Position numbers and translations under genes: made by a program. Shown here piece by piece: positions 18,601 to 28,100 of a stretch of DNA of 42,857 nucleotides (the first letter of the stretch is position 1; each line of letters starts with the position of its first letter). The notes beneath the pieces are model-generated. The model was not told where the DNA came from. It did no database searches and saw only the letters and a program-made list of their open reading frames with translations. The stretch comes from a virus: positions 1 through 42,857 of IMG/VR virus record IMGVR_UViG_3300020462_000013, one strand, 5' to 3'.

Positions 18601-18761
18601 TAACCACTGGTGTTTCAACATCTCATATTATCACTCCTTTCGTGACAGGTGGCAATATGGATGAACCTGCAACCACAACAATGTATGCATCAGTACAAAA
18701 TCTTTCTGGTGTAACCACAGAAATTTCAATCAATCTAACACTTCTTCAACTGGAGGCATAA
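15675..18761 (+). CDS. Tail-fibre-like protein with embedded cupredoxin domain (1028 aa)
   Basis: The protein is built from fibre modules common in cyanomyoviruses: repeated VTGVSTL strands, YYGDGSSLAGV, three copies of a GT..DARFP..LPA..G..LT unit (about residues 112-135, 598-622 and 631-652), and an EIYHDGSNSYIGDVGTG unit (about 842-858). Residues 440-550 differ and resemble a cupredoxin (blue copper) domain, with LVRGQKYKFKN, AHPFRIQ and YYQCTAHNNMGGKIYI. The four ligands of a type-1 copper site would be H489, C535, H538 and M541, with amicyanin-like C-x2-H-x2-M spacing. It is probably a trimeric fibre or baseplate-attached structural protein. The gene follows a CTAAATA motif and precedes the next gene by 6 nt. 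Host binding is inferred from domain type only. Confidence 0.82.
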   Translation: MAKLGINTGSAPNDGNGDTLLSGAVKINSNFNELYALLGNGTALSGVVTSLTAGNGISLSASSGSVQVSSSAGSTADVRANTLVVTGVSTLGTINGNGSGLTNLPAGQLTGTIADARFPSTLPAVSGVNLTGITTLIKAGTDISVVTSGGITTITSTASGTGSTANLRSDSLVVTGVSTLSDLTVTGVSTLGVVTSVTSILATKYYGDGSSLAGVNSERFDTGTLNVTGVSTFNDQVNVYYGKKIVMGEPGYNAGKVQIYTGNGQVNDYFEIDPSVTDDITLRHSGTNARAFKIMSTGNIGINTVDPAAQFDIAANTRVTGVLTATQFSGNVPASNLTGALPALDGSALTGITGSGSGVVVKHDGSTIGTAGTINFSTNLDVSAISAGVVTVTASGGSSTVGTSGTWANYDGVTGVTTTKKVKIQNDLEVTGILTASSLDASISQWDLGADGTNNYTFTGPGFTGAENDPTLYLVRGQKYKFKNAMGAHPFRIQSTVNGSAGTTYNDGVTNNNVSNGTLSWNVQFDAPDILYYQCTAHNNMGGKIYIGNSGDTSTIGGQVINTTGINVSGVVTATSFVGNLVGIATTATNLADAANITTGTIADARFPATLPAISGTNLTNLNAGNLASGTMPDARFPSVLPAIGGQSLTGVTTDVEFASLQAQVNTLANNLNIIGFYNATAGVVTALTVVGESRSYISLGATLPSSGIHTGDYLIVSTNGSNVGVASYLSIGVSTAYSGDWIVGASGTEWEVLSYSSAVVAPRATNADFADTLKSTSSVITSGIITAASFAGDGTNLTGVASTDYIVTGTAATFNNVAIFNDNLRIADNVKAQFGTGFDLEIYHDGSNSYIGDVGTGALRIGYNGTPELYHGTSKKLETVSTGATVTGTMFATQFSGGGLMAERTTVSGVTTAIAQLGIGHTDITGFKSYALMKVGLSTAGWFRLYTDSTSRTNDLSRSVGIDPSPGSGVIAEVVTTGVSTSHIITPFVTGGNMDEPATTTMYASVQNLSGVTTEISINLTLLQLEA

Positions 18762-18767
18762 GGAAAA

Positions 18768-20348
18768 ATGGCAGTAACAACTAACACATACACAGCAAGT
18801 TCAGGATGGAGCAGAGGAGATGTAGTCAATCTCCTTGAAAGTGGATTTGCATTCGCTGAACTTCATGGTGCTCCATTATCGGGAATTGGCACTGCTCTCA
18901 AAGCTTTTAGTGGTGGTGGATCAGTAGGTGCAGCTTACACTTATTATTATGATGTGCCTACAACTTCATCTGGTAGTGGAGTAAATGCAACAGTTAATGT
19001 AAGAAGAAGCAATGGACCAGTTGTTGATGTAAAACTCAATAAGGTTGGATATAATTATGCTGACAATGAAGTTCTTACAATTGATGCAGCTCATATTGGT
19101 GGTACATCAAATGGTGCAGTTGCCATTGGATGCACTCTCAATGTGATGGGAGGTGGCAGTCCAACAAGTTATGGTTCAACCACTACTTTCTTCAGAAAAG
19201 AAACTAATAGTAGTTACGATACAAACAGACCTTATGGTATGTTGAGACAGGTTAGAAACCAAAGTAAAAAATACGGAACAACTTACAGAGGATTTAAAGT
19301 CAGAACTGATAATCAATTAATTGTATCAGTTGGTCCATCATATGCTGTAAATCAAGATGATCAGACTGGTCTTGGAATGTATGGTGATTCACTGAGAGGA
19401 ATGCCATATTTTGATGTAACTGGAATTTATGGTGATTCACTGAGAGGAATGCCATATTTTGATGTAACTGGAATTTATGGCGACAGGATGAATTATGATT
19501 TTTCCGCTTATGGACAAATTACTAGTAGTAGTAACTTCAATTATGCATCAGATTCAAATCCCACATCACATGATTTAAAATTAAATGTGTATAGATCAGC
19601 AATTGATCCCACATTTAGTGTATTTTCTTTTGAACAACCAGGCATTGATGGATCAATGACAGATTCAACATTTTCTACTTTTATAGTACATAATTTTGAT
19701 AGCTCATTGTGGGATTATGATGAAGTATGGACAGCAGGTATTACTTTTGTATCTGTTAGTGATATACAAAATACAAATAATGCAACTTATGCTGGTGGAT
19801 TGAATTTAAACATGTGTATTGCTGGAAATGCAAGTAGTTATGGCGAAAATTTTTCTGCTACCAGAGCTGCTGAGTGTGGTTATGGGCAATTTTATTATGA
19901 AAATCATTATGGAAATAGATTTGTGACAACTAGATTTGTTCCAACAGGTTCAGATTATATAAACTCATCACAAGCACGAGTTGATGCCACTGCTGCTTAT
20001 GATGGTTATTCAGATTCTAGAATCTTTACAAGGAGAGGTGGAAGAAAAGATAAAGGATACTCCAATGACGATAGTAGTGATCCTAATCGTTATTCAAATT
20101 ATGATCCCATTACTCAAACAAAAAGTGTTATAAAAGGAATTCCCATTAACCCAGCTTTGGTTCCTTGTCCATATTTTATGCCAGATGATTTTGTTATTAT
20201 TGAAATGACACTTGATGCATCAGAACAAAATGTCAGACAAGGAGACACTATTACAATTAGTGGTTCTGAGGTTTATACAGTCATTACTGCATCATATAAC
20301 AAATATAGTCAAACTTCTGGACTCTTCTTCTGTGCGAGGAAAGTCTGA
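18768..20348 (+). CDS. Virion structural protein with internal tandem duplication (526 aa)
   Basis: The start at ATG 18768 is supported by AGGA at 18761-18764. The N-terminal 130 residues contain a GSGVNATVNVRR segment followed by KVGYNYADNEVLTIDAAHIGG, a variant of the GxGY/NY structural module seen in neighbouring baseplate proteins. Residues about 140-200 (PYGMLRQVRNQSKKYGTTYRGF) look like a folded domain. Residues 205-236 are two identical 16-residue copies of YGDSLRGMPYFDVTGI, followed by a partial third start (YGDRM). The C-terminal 290 residues are Tyr, Ser and Asp rich and unknown to me. The gene overlaps the next by 1 nt (TGATG). It is probably an adhesin or baseplate-attached protein, with no specific function assignable. 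Confidence 0.7.
   Translation: MAVTTNTYTASSGWSRGDVVNLLESGFAFAELHGAPLSGIGTALKAFSGGGSVGAAYTYYYDVPTTSSGSGVNATVNVRRSNGPVVDVKLNKVGYNYADNEVLTIDAAHIGGTSNGAVAIGCTLNVMGGGSPTSYGSTTTFFRKETNSSYDTNRPYGMLRQVRNQSKKYGTTYRGFKVRTDNQLIVSVGPSYAVNQDDQTGLGMYGDSLRGMPYFDVTGIYGDSLRGMPYFDVTGIYGDRMNYDFSAYGQITSSSNFNYASDSNPTSHDLKLNVYRSAIDPTFSVFSFEQPGIDGSMTDSTFSTFIVHNFDSSLWDYDEVWTAGITFVSVSDIQNTNNATYAGGLNLNMCIAGNASSYGENFSATRAAECGYGQFYYENHYGNRFVTTRFVPTGSDYINSSQARVDATAAYDGYSDSRIFTRRGGRKDKGYSNDDSSDPNRYSNYDPITQTKSVIKGIPINPALVPCPYFMPDDFVIIEMTLDASEQNVRQGDTITISGSEVYTVITASYNKYSQTSGLFFCARKV
19380..19475 (+). repeat. Perfect 48-bp tandem duplication
   Basis: 19380-19427 and 19428-19475 are identical over 48 bp and keep the frame, adding 16 residues (YGDSLRGMPYFDVTGI twice). 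The absence of even silent differences indicates a recent slippage or duplication event, or an assembly error. Confidence 0.95.
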
Positions 20349-20560
20349 TGGCTAATTACTCTGGAACAAACACAACAGCAGTTGATGGATATTCATCATC
20401 TAAACCAGTTGCCTCATCAGTTTCTTCACTTACTTATAACAGACTTTACAGTACATTAGAAAATTATATTTTTAATGCTACTGAAACAAGACCTGGATAC
20501 TTGACTGGAAGAAGACCTTCTCAGGGACAACAATTCCCTCGTGGAATCTATAATAAATAA
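20348..20560 (+). CDS. Small structural-region protein of unknown function (70 aa)
   Basis: This 70-residue protein starts at an ATG overlapping the preceding stop (TGATG) and ends with AAT AAA TAA, which also forms a late promoter motif. It is Ser/Thr/Tyr rich at the N-terminus, has a short helix-like middle (LTYNRLYSTLENYIFNATE), and ends in a basic GRRPSQGQQFPRGIYNK tail. There is no membrane segment. The tight coupling suggests it works with the 526-residue protein, perhaps as a small connector or chaperone. That is inference from context only. Confidence 0.7.
   Translation: MANYSGTNTTAVDGYSSSKPVASSVSSLTYNRLYSTLENYIFNATETRPGYLTGRRPSQGQQFPRGIYNK
20552..20559 (+). promoter_or_regulatory. 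T4-type late promoter, AATAAATA
   Basis: The motif matches NATAAATA and lies 19 nt before gene 8. Its last bases form part of the TAA stop (20558-20560) of the 70-residue gene, so one 9-nt sequence encodes Asn-Lys-stop and the promoter. Confidence 0.7.
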
Positions 20561-20578
20561 ACAAAAGTCTCAATAAAA

Positions 20579-22135
20579 ATGGCTGCGATTATAACTGATC
20601 AACTTCGTATATTGAATGCTAAAAACTTTGTGTCTGGAGTTCAATCCAGCACAAATTCTTATTATACGTTCATTGGTCTGCCTAATGCAAGTGACTACTC
20701 CTCAACTTGGGATGCTTCACCTCCCTCACCAAAGGATAGTTTAGATCAGTCTAATGATTATTGGGACACAATGATTGCCTTGAAAAAGGTAAATGCTGGT
20801 GATATTACTCAGGTTGTTAAAAAGAACACCTGGTCATCTGGTAATATCTATGATATGTGGAGAAATGATATTACCAGATCAAATCCTTCACAACCATCTG
20901 GTTCCTTCAATATCTATTCAGCAAATTACTATGTAATGAATAGTGATTATAGAGTCTATATTTGTCTCCACAATAATGCTCTTCCTGAAAATAATTTCAA
21001 GGGAAGTCCTTCTCTGGATGAACCCACTTTCACTGATTTAGAACCAAGAGCAGCAGGTTCAAGTGGTGATGGATATATTTGGAAATATCTTTACACTATT
21101 AAACCAAGTGATGCCATCAAATTTGACTCAACAAATTATATTCCTGTTCCTAATGATTGGGGCAACACAATTGACACAGCAACTGTAAAAGCAAATGCTT
21201 CAAGTAGTGGTCTTTTAAAAATTGCTACTATTGTTAATAGAGGTGCTGGTTTAGGTAATGCCAATACCTATACAAATATTTCAATCAAGGGTGATGGGAC
21301 AGGAGGAAAGGCAACTGTTGTTGTGAATGCTGATAGTAAAGTACAATCAGTCACTATCACAAATGGTGGTTCAGGTTATACCTATGGCACTATTGATCTT
21401 TCTGAAAAGGGTGTTACTGGAACAACAGAACCCATCTTTAATGTAATCATTCCCCCTCCTGGTGGTCACGGTTTTGATATCTACTCTGAGTTAGGTGCTT
21501 ACAATGTACTTACCTATTCAAGATATGAGAATGATACTGACAACCCTGATTTTATCACAGGAAACCAATTTGCAAGAGTAGGACTTGTAGAAAATCCTCA
21601 ACAGTTTGGTTCAACAAGTCATCTTACATCTGATAAAGCAGCAGCAACATATGCTTTGAGACTTACAGGAACTGGTTATAGTTCAGTTGTTTTTACTGCT
21701 GATAGTGAAATCACACAGACTGTTGGTCTTGGTTCAACAGCAGTTGGAAGAGTTGTTTCATATGATCAAACAACAGGGGTGTTGAAATATTGGCAAGATA
21801 GATCAAATGTTGGATTTAATTCTGATGGTTCTTTGAATGCAACACCCAAGTATGGTTTTGTCACTATTCCATTTGAACCAAATGCATTAGATAATATTGG
21901 TGGGTCTCTTGATATTTTGGGTGGAACTGCCACATTGCAGATTACCACTTCATTTTCGGGTATAAGTACTGTAATAAATAGTAAGACATATAATCTTGGA
22001 CAGGAATTTACAATGGGAGTTGCGAATCCTGAATCTAAAAAGTATTCAGGAAGAATTGTCTATGTTGATAACAGACCCCCTGTCACAAGGTCTGCCTCCC
22101 AGAAAGAAGACGTCAAAATTATTTTGCAATTCTAA
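20579..22135 (+). CDS. 8: Baseplate wedge subunit gp8
   Basis: The product has 518 residues against 334 in T4 gp8, a wedge component that dimerises and bridges gp7 and gp10. Three landmarks match. The N-terminus has YYTFIGLPNASDYSSTWD, comparable to T4 IFITFGRSEPWSS. The middle has SSGDGYIWKYLYTIKPSD (about residues 162-179), comparable to EPGDGYVWEYLFEIPPD. The C-terminus has YSGRIVYVDNRPPVTRSASQ...VKIILQF, comparable to HSGEMIYMENRPPIIMAMDQ...INILFTF. The extra length includes a GxGY module (about residues 211-275, ITNGGSGYTYG), probably an inserted surface domain. It is preceded by a late promoter and followed after 6 nt by the DUF4815 gene. Confidence 0.88.
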   Translation: MAAIITDQLRILNAKNFVSGVQSSTNSYYTFIGLPNASDYSSTWDASPPSPKDSLDQSNDYWDTMIALKKVNAGDITQVVKKNTWSSGNIYDMWRNDITRSNPSQPSGSFNIYSANYYVMNSDYRVYICLHNNALPENNFKGSPSLDEPTFTDLEPRAAGSSGDGYIWKYLYTIKPSDAIKFDSTNYIPVPNDWGNTIDTATVKANASSSGLLKIATIVNRGAGLGNANTYTNISIKGDGTGGKATVVVNADSKVQSVTITNGGSGYTYGTIDLSEKGVTGTTEPIFNVIIPPPGGHGFDIYSELGAYNVLTYSRYENDTDNPDFITGNQFARVGLVENPQQFGSTSHLTSDKAAATYALRLTGTGYSSVVFTADSEITQTVGLGSTAVGRVVSYDQTTGVLKYWQDRSNVGFNSDGSLNATPKYGFVTIPFEPNALDNIGGSLDILGGTATLQITTSFSGISTVINSKTYNLGQEFTMGVANPESKKYSGRIVYVDNRPPVTRSASQKEDVKIILQF

Positions 22136-22141
22136 AGAATT

Positions 22142-25100
22142 ATGCCACAGGAAACTAATCTCAATGTTGCTCCTTATTTTGACGATTTTGACGCAACTAA
22201 AAACTATAACAAGGTTCTTTTTAAACCTGCCTATCCCATACAGGCAAGAGAACTAAACAACATCCAATCTGTTCTCCAAGGACAGATTGAAGCAATGGGT
22301 GATAACCTCTTCAAAGAGGGTACTGTTGTTATTCCTGGTGCTCAATCATATAAACCAACATTTCCTTGCATTCAAATTCAATCTGAATTTTTGGGAGTAC
22401 CAGTAAATCTTTATATTGCTGACCTGGTTGGCAAAAAGATTATTGGCAGAACTTCTGGTGTCACAGCAAGAGTAGTTACATATATTACAAATCAACAGTC
22501 TGATAATAATAACTATACACTTTACTTAAACTATGAGGATTCTAGTGATGATGGAAATTCATCAGAACAATTCTTTGATGATGAAATTTTAACCACAGAA
22601 GCACCATTAGCATTTGGAAGTTCATTCATTGCTGCTGGTGAAGGATTTGCCAATACTATTGCATCAGATGCTGCTGCCACTGGCACTGCTTTCACTCAAA
22701 GTGCAGGTATTTTCTATCTCAGAGGGAATTTTGTAACTGTTGATAATCAAATTCTGATTCTTGATCAATATACACAAGGTTCAAGTTATAGAATTGGTTT
22801 CCAAGTAGAAGAAAAGATTGTCACATCAGATGATGATGAATCACTGTATGACAATGCTAGTGGTTTTAATAATTATACAGCACCTGGTGCTGATAGACTT
22901 CAAATTACTGCAACATTAGCAAAGAAACCATTAGGTGATTATGACACCCAAGGTTTTGTACAGGTTGCAGAGATTAATAATGGTCAATTAAAAAATGCAA
23001 TTAATAATAGCACAAGATATAATGAACTTGGTAATGAGTTAGCAAAAAGAACTTTTGACCAATCTGGTCATTACTACATCAAAGAATTACAGACAAAAAT
23101 TAAAGAGAGTCTGAATAATCTTGAAGGAAATAAGGGTATTTACCTTGCTGGACAGACCACTCAAAGTGGTAGTATCCCTAATGATGATTTGATGATTTAT
23201 CAGATCTCACCTGGTAAAGCATATGTCAGAGGTTATGAGACTGAAATCAAATCACCTCAATTTATTGATATTCCTAAACCAAGAACTTCAAGAACAGTTC
23301 AAAAGTCTGGTTTAAGTTTTGATTTTGCACCAACAATCTCTGTTAATAATGTTATTGGTGCTGCCCCTATTGGGTTCCATACAATTTCATTAAGAGACCA
23401 GAGAGTTGGTTCTGACAGATATGCTGCACCAGGCACTGAGATTGGTCAAGCAAGAATTTATGACTTCTTTCTACAATCTGGTTCATATGATGCAGTCAAT
23501 GATAGAGCAAATGATTGGGACTTATCATTATTTGATTTAAATCTTGAAACAAATCTTACACTTAACATCCAAGCAACTCTTACAAAAGGGACACACGTAG
23601 AAGGCAAATCAAGTGGTTCTACTGGATTCATCTCTGCTAATACCACTGGAACAACTTTTGCCCTTGTAGATGTAAGGGGAACATTTCTTAAAGGTGAAAA
23701 AGTAGTATTTGATGCTGATGAGAGCACTGCTAGATTTGTTGTCTCTCAAAGAGCATTCTCATTAGCAGATGTTAAATCAGTTCAAGCTATCTCAGGTGTT
23801 GGCAACACATTTACTGCTAATATCAAACAATCCTCTCTAACCATTTTTGATACAGCAAGAGTAAGTATCAATTCAGGTGGTTTTTCAACTGTTACCACTC
23901 CATCTCTTGAAGGAAATTCATTTGTTGGTATTGTAACAACTAACAATCTTATTAGATATAGAAGGTCTGATTTAATTGTTCCAACAATTCATAGAGTTGT
24001 ATCTGTTGCTGCAACCAACTTCACAGTTCAGGCAGTTGAAGATGTAAATGGTGTAGAAGATGGATCACTTCCTACTGCTAATTTAGATGTTGAAAATTTT
24101 GAAATTGTAGGAACTAAACTGGTTGAGTCTTCAAACAGTGGTAATATTTCAGGCAAGAGTTCTCTGTATAGTGTTCTTCCTAATCAAGGTATTTCATTAG
24201 TTAATACCATTAACTCTTCTACTGCTATTAGGGTCACTAAAAACATTACAATTGATTCTAATGGCGAATCAGGTGCTATTGCAGTCGATAATCTTCTCAC
24301 TCAAACTTGGGCAACCTTTGATGAGGAAAGATATGCTGTTCAAAGCAATGATGGCACAACCCAAGTCCTGACAGCAGACAAATTTACTTTCAGTTCTGAT
24401 AGAACTTCTCTCACACTTAAAGGTTTGAGTGGTTCTGGTGTTGCTGTACTGATTGGCACAATCTTCCAGACATCTCTTACATCTAAAATAAAGAGAAGAA
24501 ATATAGTATCAAAAGTTATTGTTGATAAATCAGTTGATCCAGCATCTGGAACTGATGCAGTTGGTTTTGCTGGAACAACATTGAATGATGGTCTAGTATA
24601 TGGCAACTATCCTTATGGAACAAGAGTTCAAGATGATATCATCTCACTCAATGTTCCTGATGGTTTTGTTGTTCATGGTGTGTATGAGTCAGTTGATGTA
24701 AATGACCCACAATCACCATCACTGACTCTCAGTAATATGACTGGTCCCAGTGCTAATACAAATGATTTGGCAATTGGTGATGTCTTTATTGGAAATATCA
24801 GTAATGCAAAAGCAATTTATCTTGAAAAGAGATCATCAACTTCAATTGGATTTGCATATTTAAATAACAAGAAATTTGCAGATAATGAGATTCTTGTTTT
24901 CCAACAATCAGGTGTACAAGCAAATGTAAGTGCTATTTTTGCTGGTTCACCTAATGTCACAAGTTCATTTGAATTTGATAATGGTCAAAGACGTGACATT
25001 TATGATTATTCAAGAATTGTGAGAAAAGGAACTGCTGCTGTTCCAAACAAAAAACTCAAAATCTTCTTTGGTCATGCTGATTATGATGCTTCTGATTTAG

Positions 25101-28100
25101 GAGACATTACAACAGTTAATTCTTACACTAACTTTGATTACACTAGAGAAATCCAAAGTGCAAATGGATTTAGAAATACTGATATGATTGATTTGAGACC
25201 AAGAGTTGCAGAGTATGCAGTAACAGAAGGTTCTGTATCACCATTCAATTTTGAAGGTAGAGTTCTTAGCACAAACAATAGTTCAAGATATATTTTTGCT
25301 AGAAATGAGTCTACAATTATTGGTTATAACTATTATCTTGGAAGAGCAGATAGAGTTTATCTAACAAGAGATGGTGATATTCAAGTAACATTAGGTGCTC
25401 CATCTTCTAGACCAGAACTTCCTGATGTTCTGCCTGGTGCTCTTAACATTGCTAACGTATTCAACCCTCCATACCTTTACAATGTAAAAGATTCTAGGAT
25501 TAATTTTGTTGAGCATAAGAGATATCAAATGACTGATATCGCAAAACTTGAAAAAAGAATCAAAAATCTTGAATATTACACATCACTTAATCTCCTTGAG
25601 CAGAATACACTGAATACATTTGTTGCTGACACAAATGGTTTGAATAGATTCAAGTCTGGTATTTTCATTGACAACTTCTCATCATATGTTCCACAAGATG
25701 TTACTATTGGTGTTAGAAATTCAATTGACCCTGTTAACAAGGTTCTCAGACCTGCTCACTATTCAACTGCTGTAAATCTCATTGCTGGAAACAGCACAAT
25801 TCCTGGAATTGGCAGTGTGACTGCTGCCAATGAAGACTCAAGATTTGCATCACTTGCTGGTCAGAATGTAACAAGAACAGGAAATGTAATCAGTCTCTCA
25901 TACTCTGAGACAGCTGAAATTACTCAACCATATGCCACAAGAGTTGAGAATGTCACACCTTTCTTGATTGATTTTTATCAAGGTTCTGTTGCTCTTAACC
26001 CCACAACTGATGTTTGGGTAAGCGCTCTTCCACCAGAGACTAATGATGTAATTATTGAAGGTAACTTTGAATCTGTTGCACAGGCATTGCAAGCAGAAGT
26101 TACTGATGGTGATGATGGTCTTAGAACTGGTGTAGCACCAACATTATGGAACTCATGGGAAACCACAGGAATCAATCTTGATTTAACTGGAACAAATCAA
26201 ACTGAAACATTTGCAGCAGCTGCTGCTAGAACAGGACAATCCACTGCTGATTTAGGTCTTGGTGGATTTAACCAAAACCTGTCATCTATCAATACAACAA
26301 CTATTGATGGTTCAATCAATATTGAACAGAATAGAACTGGTGTACAACAGACTGTTAATGAAGTTCTAACTGAGGCTGCATCACTTGGTAGTAGAATTGT
26401 AAGTAGATCAATTTCCAACTTCATGAGAACAAGGAATATTGAATTTACTGGTACAAGAATGAAACCAGCAACTCAGGTATTTGCCTTCTTTGATAATGTT
26501 TCAGTCACAACAAGGTGCACACCTAAACTGCTACAAATCTCAATGACAAGTGGCACTTTTGAGGTTGGTGAGACTGTCCTTGGATTCCCATCTGGTGGTG
26601 ATTTGTCTGAATTCTCATTCAGGGTTGCATCTGCTAATCACAAGTATGGTCCTTACAACAATCCTAATGATTTCTATGAGAACAATCCTTATTTAAGAAC
26701 TTCTGCAATTCCAACAACATATTCTGCTGAAAGCACTATTCTTAATATTGATTTAACAAGTCTTGCTTCTGAGGAAAATCCTGATTTCAGAGGAAATGCT
26801 GAGATTGGTATGATTCTTAGAGGTCAGACCTCTGGTGCAGAAGCAACAGTTTCTAACCTCAATCTTCTTACAGATAGAGTTGGTACAGTACAGGGTTGCT
26901 TCAATGTTCCAAGTAATGATGACACCTTTGCTTCATTCAATACTGGAAGAAATGTATTCAAGTTGTCTAGCAGTTCTGACAATAGTCTCATTTCTGGAAC
27001 CACTACCACAGAAGCAGAAGAAGTCTTCTATTCACAAGGTGACATTGATACAACTGAGGAAGTAACACTCTCACTCAGAAATGCAAGAGTTACCACAGTA
27101 GAGGTAGAGGCAGAGACTCAAACTGTTGAATCTGATGTCAACTTTGACATTATTAATAGCAGAACATTAAGACCTACACCTCCCCCTCCTCCACCACCAG
27201 CACCTCCTAGAAGAGGTGACCCTCTTGCACAAACCTTCAAGGTTGATGCCAAGAATGGTATCTATGCATCTAAGATAGATCTGTTCTTCCAAACAAAGGA
27301 TGATACACACCCTGTAACCATCCAGATCAGAGAGACCACACTGGGTACTCCTAATAAGACAATCCTTGGATATTCTGAGGTGACATTGGATCCTGATGAT
27401 GTAAATGTATCTGCTGATGGAACAGCAGCAACAACATTTAGATTTGAATCACCTGTATATCTCAGATCTGGTGCTGAGTATGCCCTGGTTGTAATGTCTT
27501 CAATGACAACCTATAACCTGTGGATTTCAAGACTTGGTGAAGCAGATGTAACAACTCTTGCAACAGAGTCTGGAAGAGTTCTTGTTACTGAGCAACCTCT
27601 TCTTGGATCTTTGTTCAAGTCACAAAATGCTTCTGTTTGGACTCCAAGTCAATATGAAGATATGAAGTTTGTTCTTCATAGATGTGACTTTGTTGGTTCA
27701 GGAAATATCCAATTCTACAATCCTGACCTTGATCAATCCAATGAGAGAATTCCACAGGGTGCTATTCAGGCAATCAGCAGAAAAGTAACAGTTGGTCTTG
27801 GAACAACTGCCAATCAGTCAGGTTCAAACCAATTGGTGGTTGGTAATAGAGTTGTTCAATATAATACAAATGCATCTGGTATTTTAGAAAGTTTTGCTGG
27901 TATTGCTACTGGTGACCTGACAATCACAGCTTCTGGTATCGGATTTACTCCATCTGCTGGAACTGCTGTATATTCTGGAATTGCACTTACTTCTGTAACT
28001 GGAAGGGGTTCTGATGCCACTGCCAATATCACTATTCAGGATGGTGTTGCTATTGCTGCCACAATCACTGATGGTGGTACAAATTATATTGTTGGTGATG

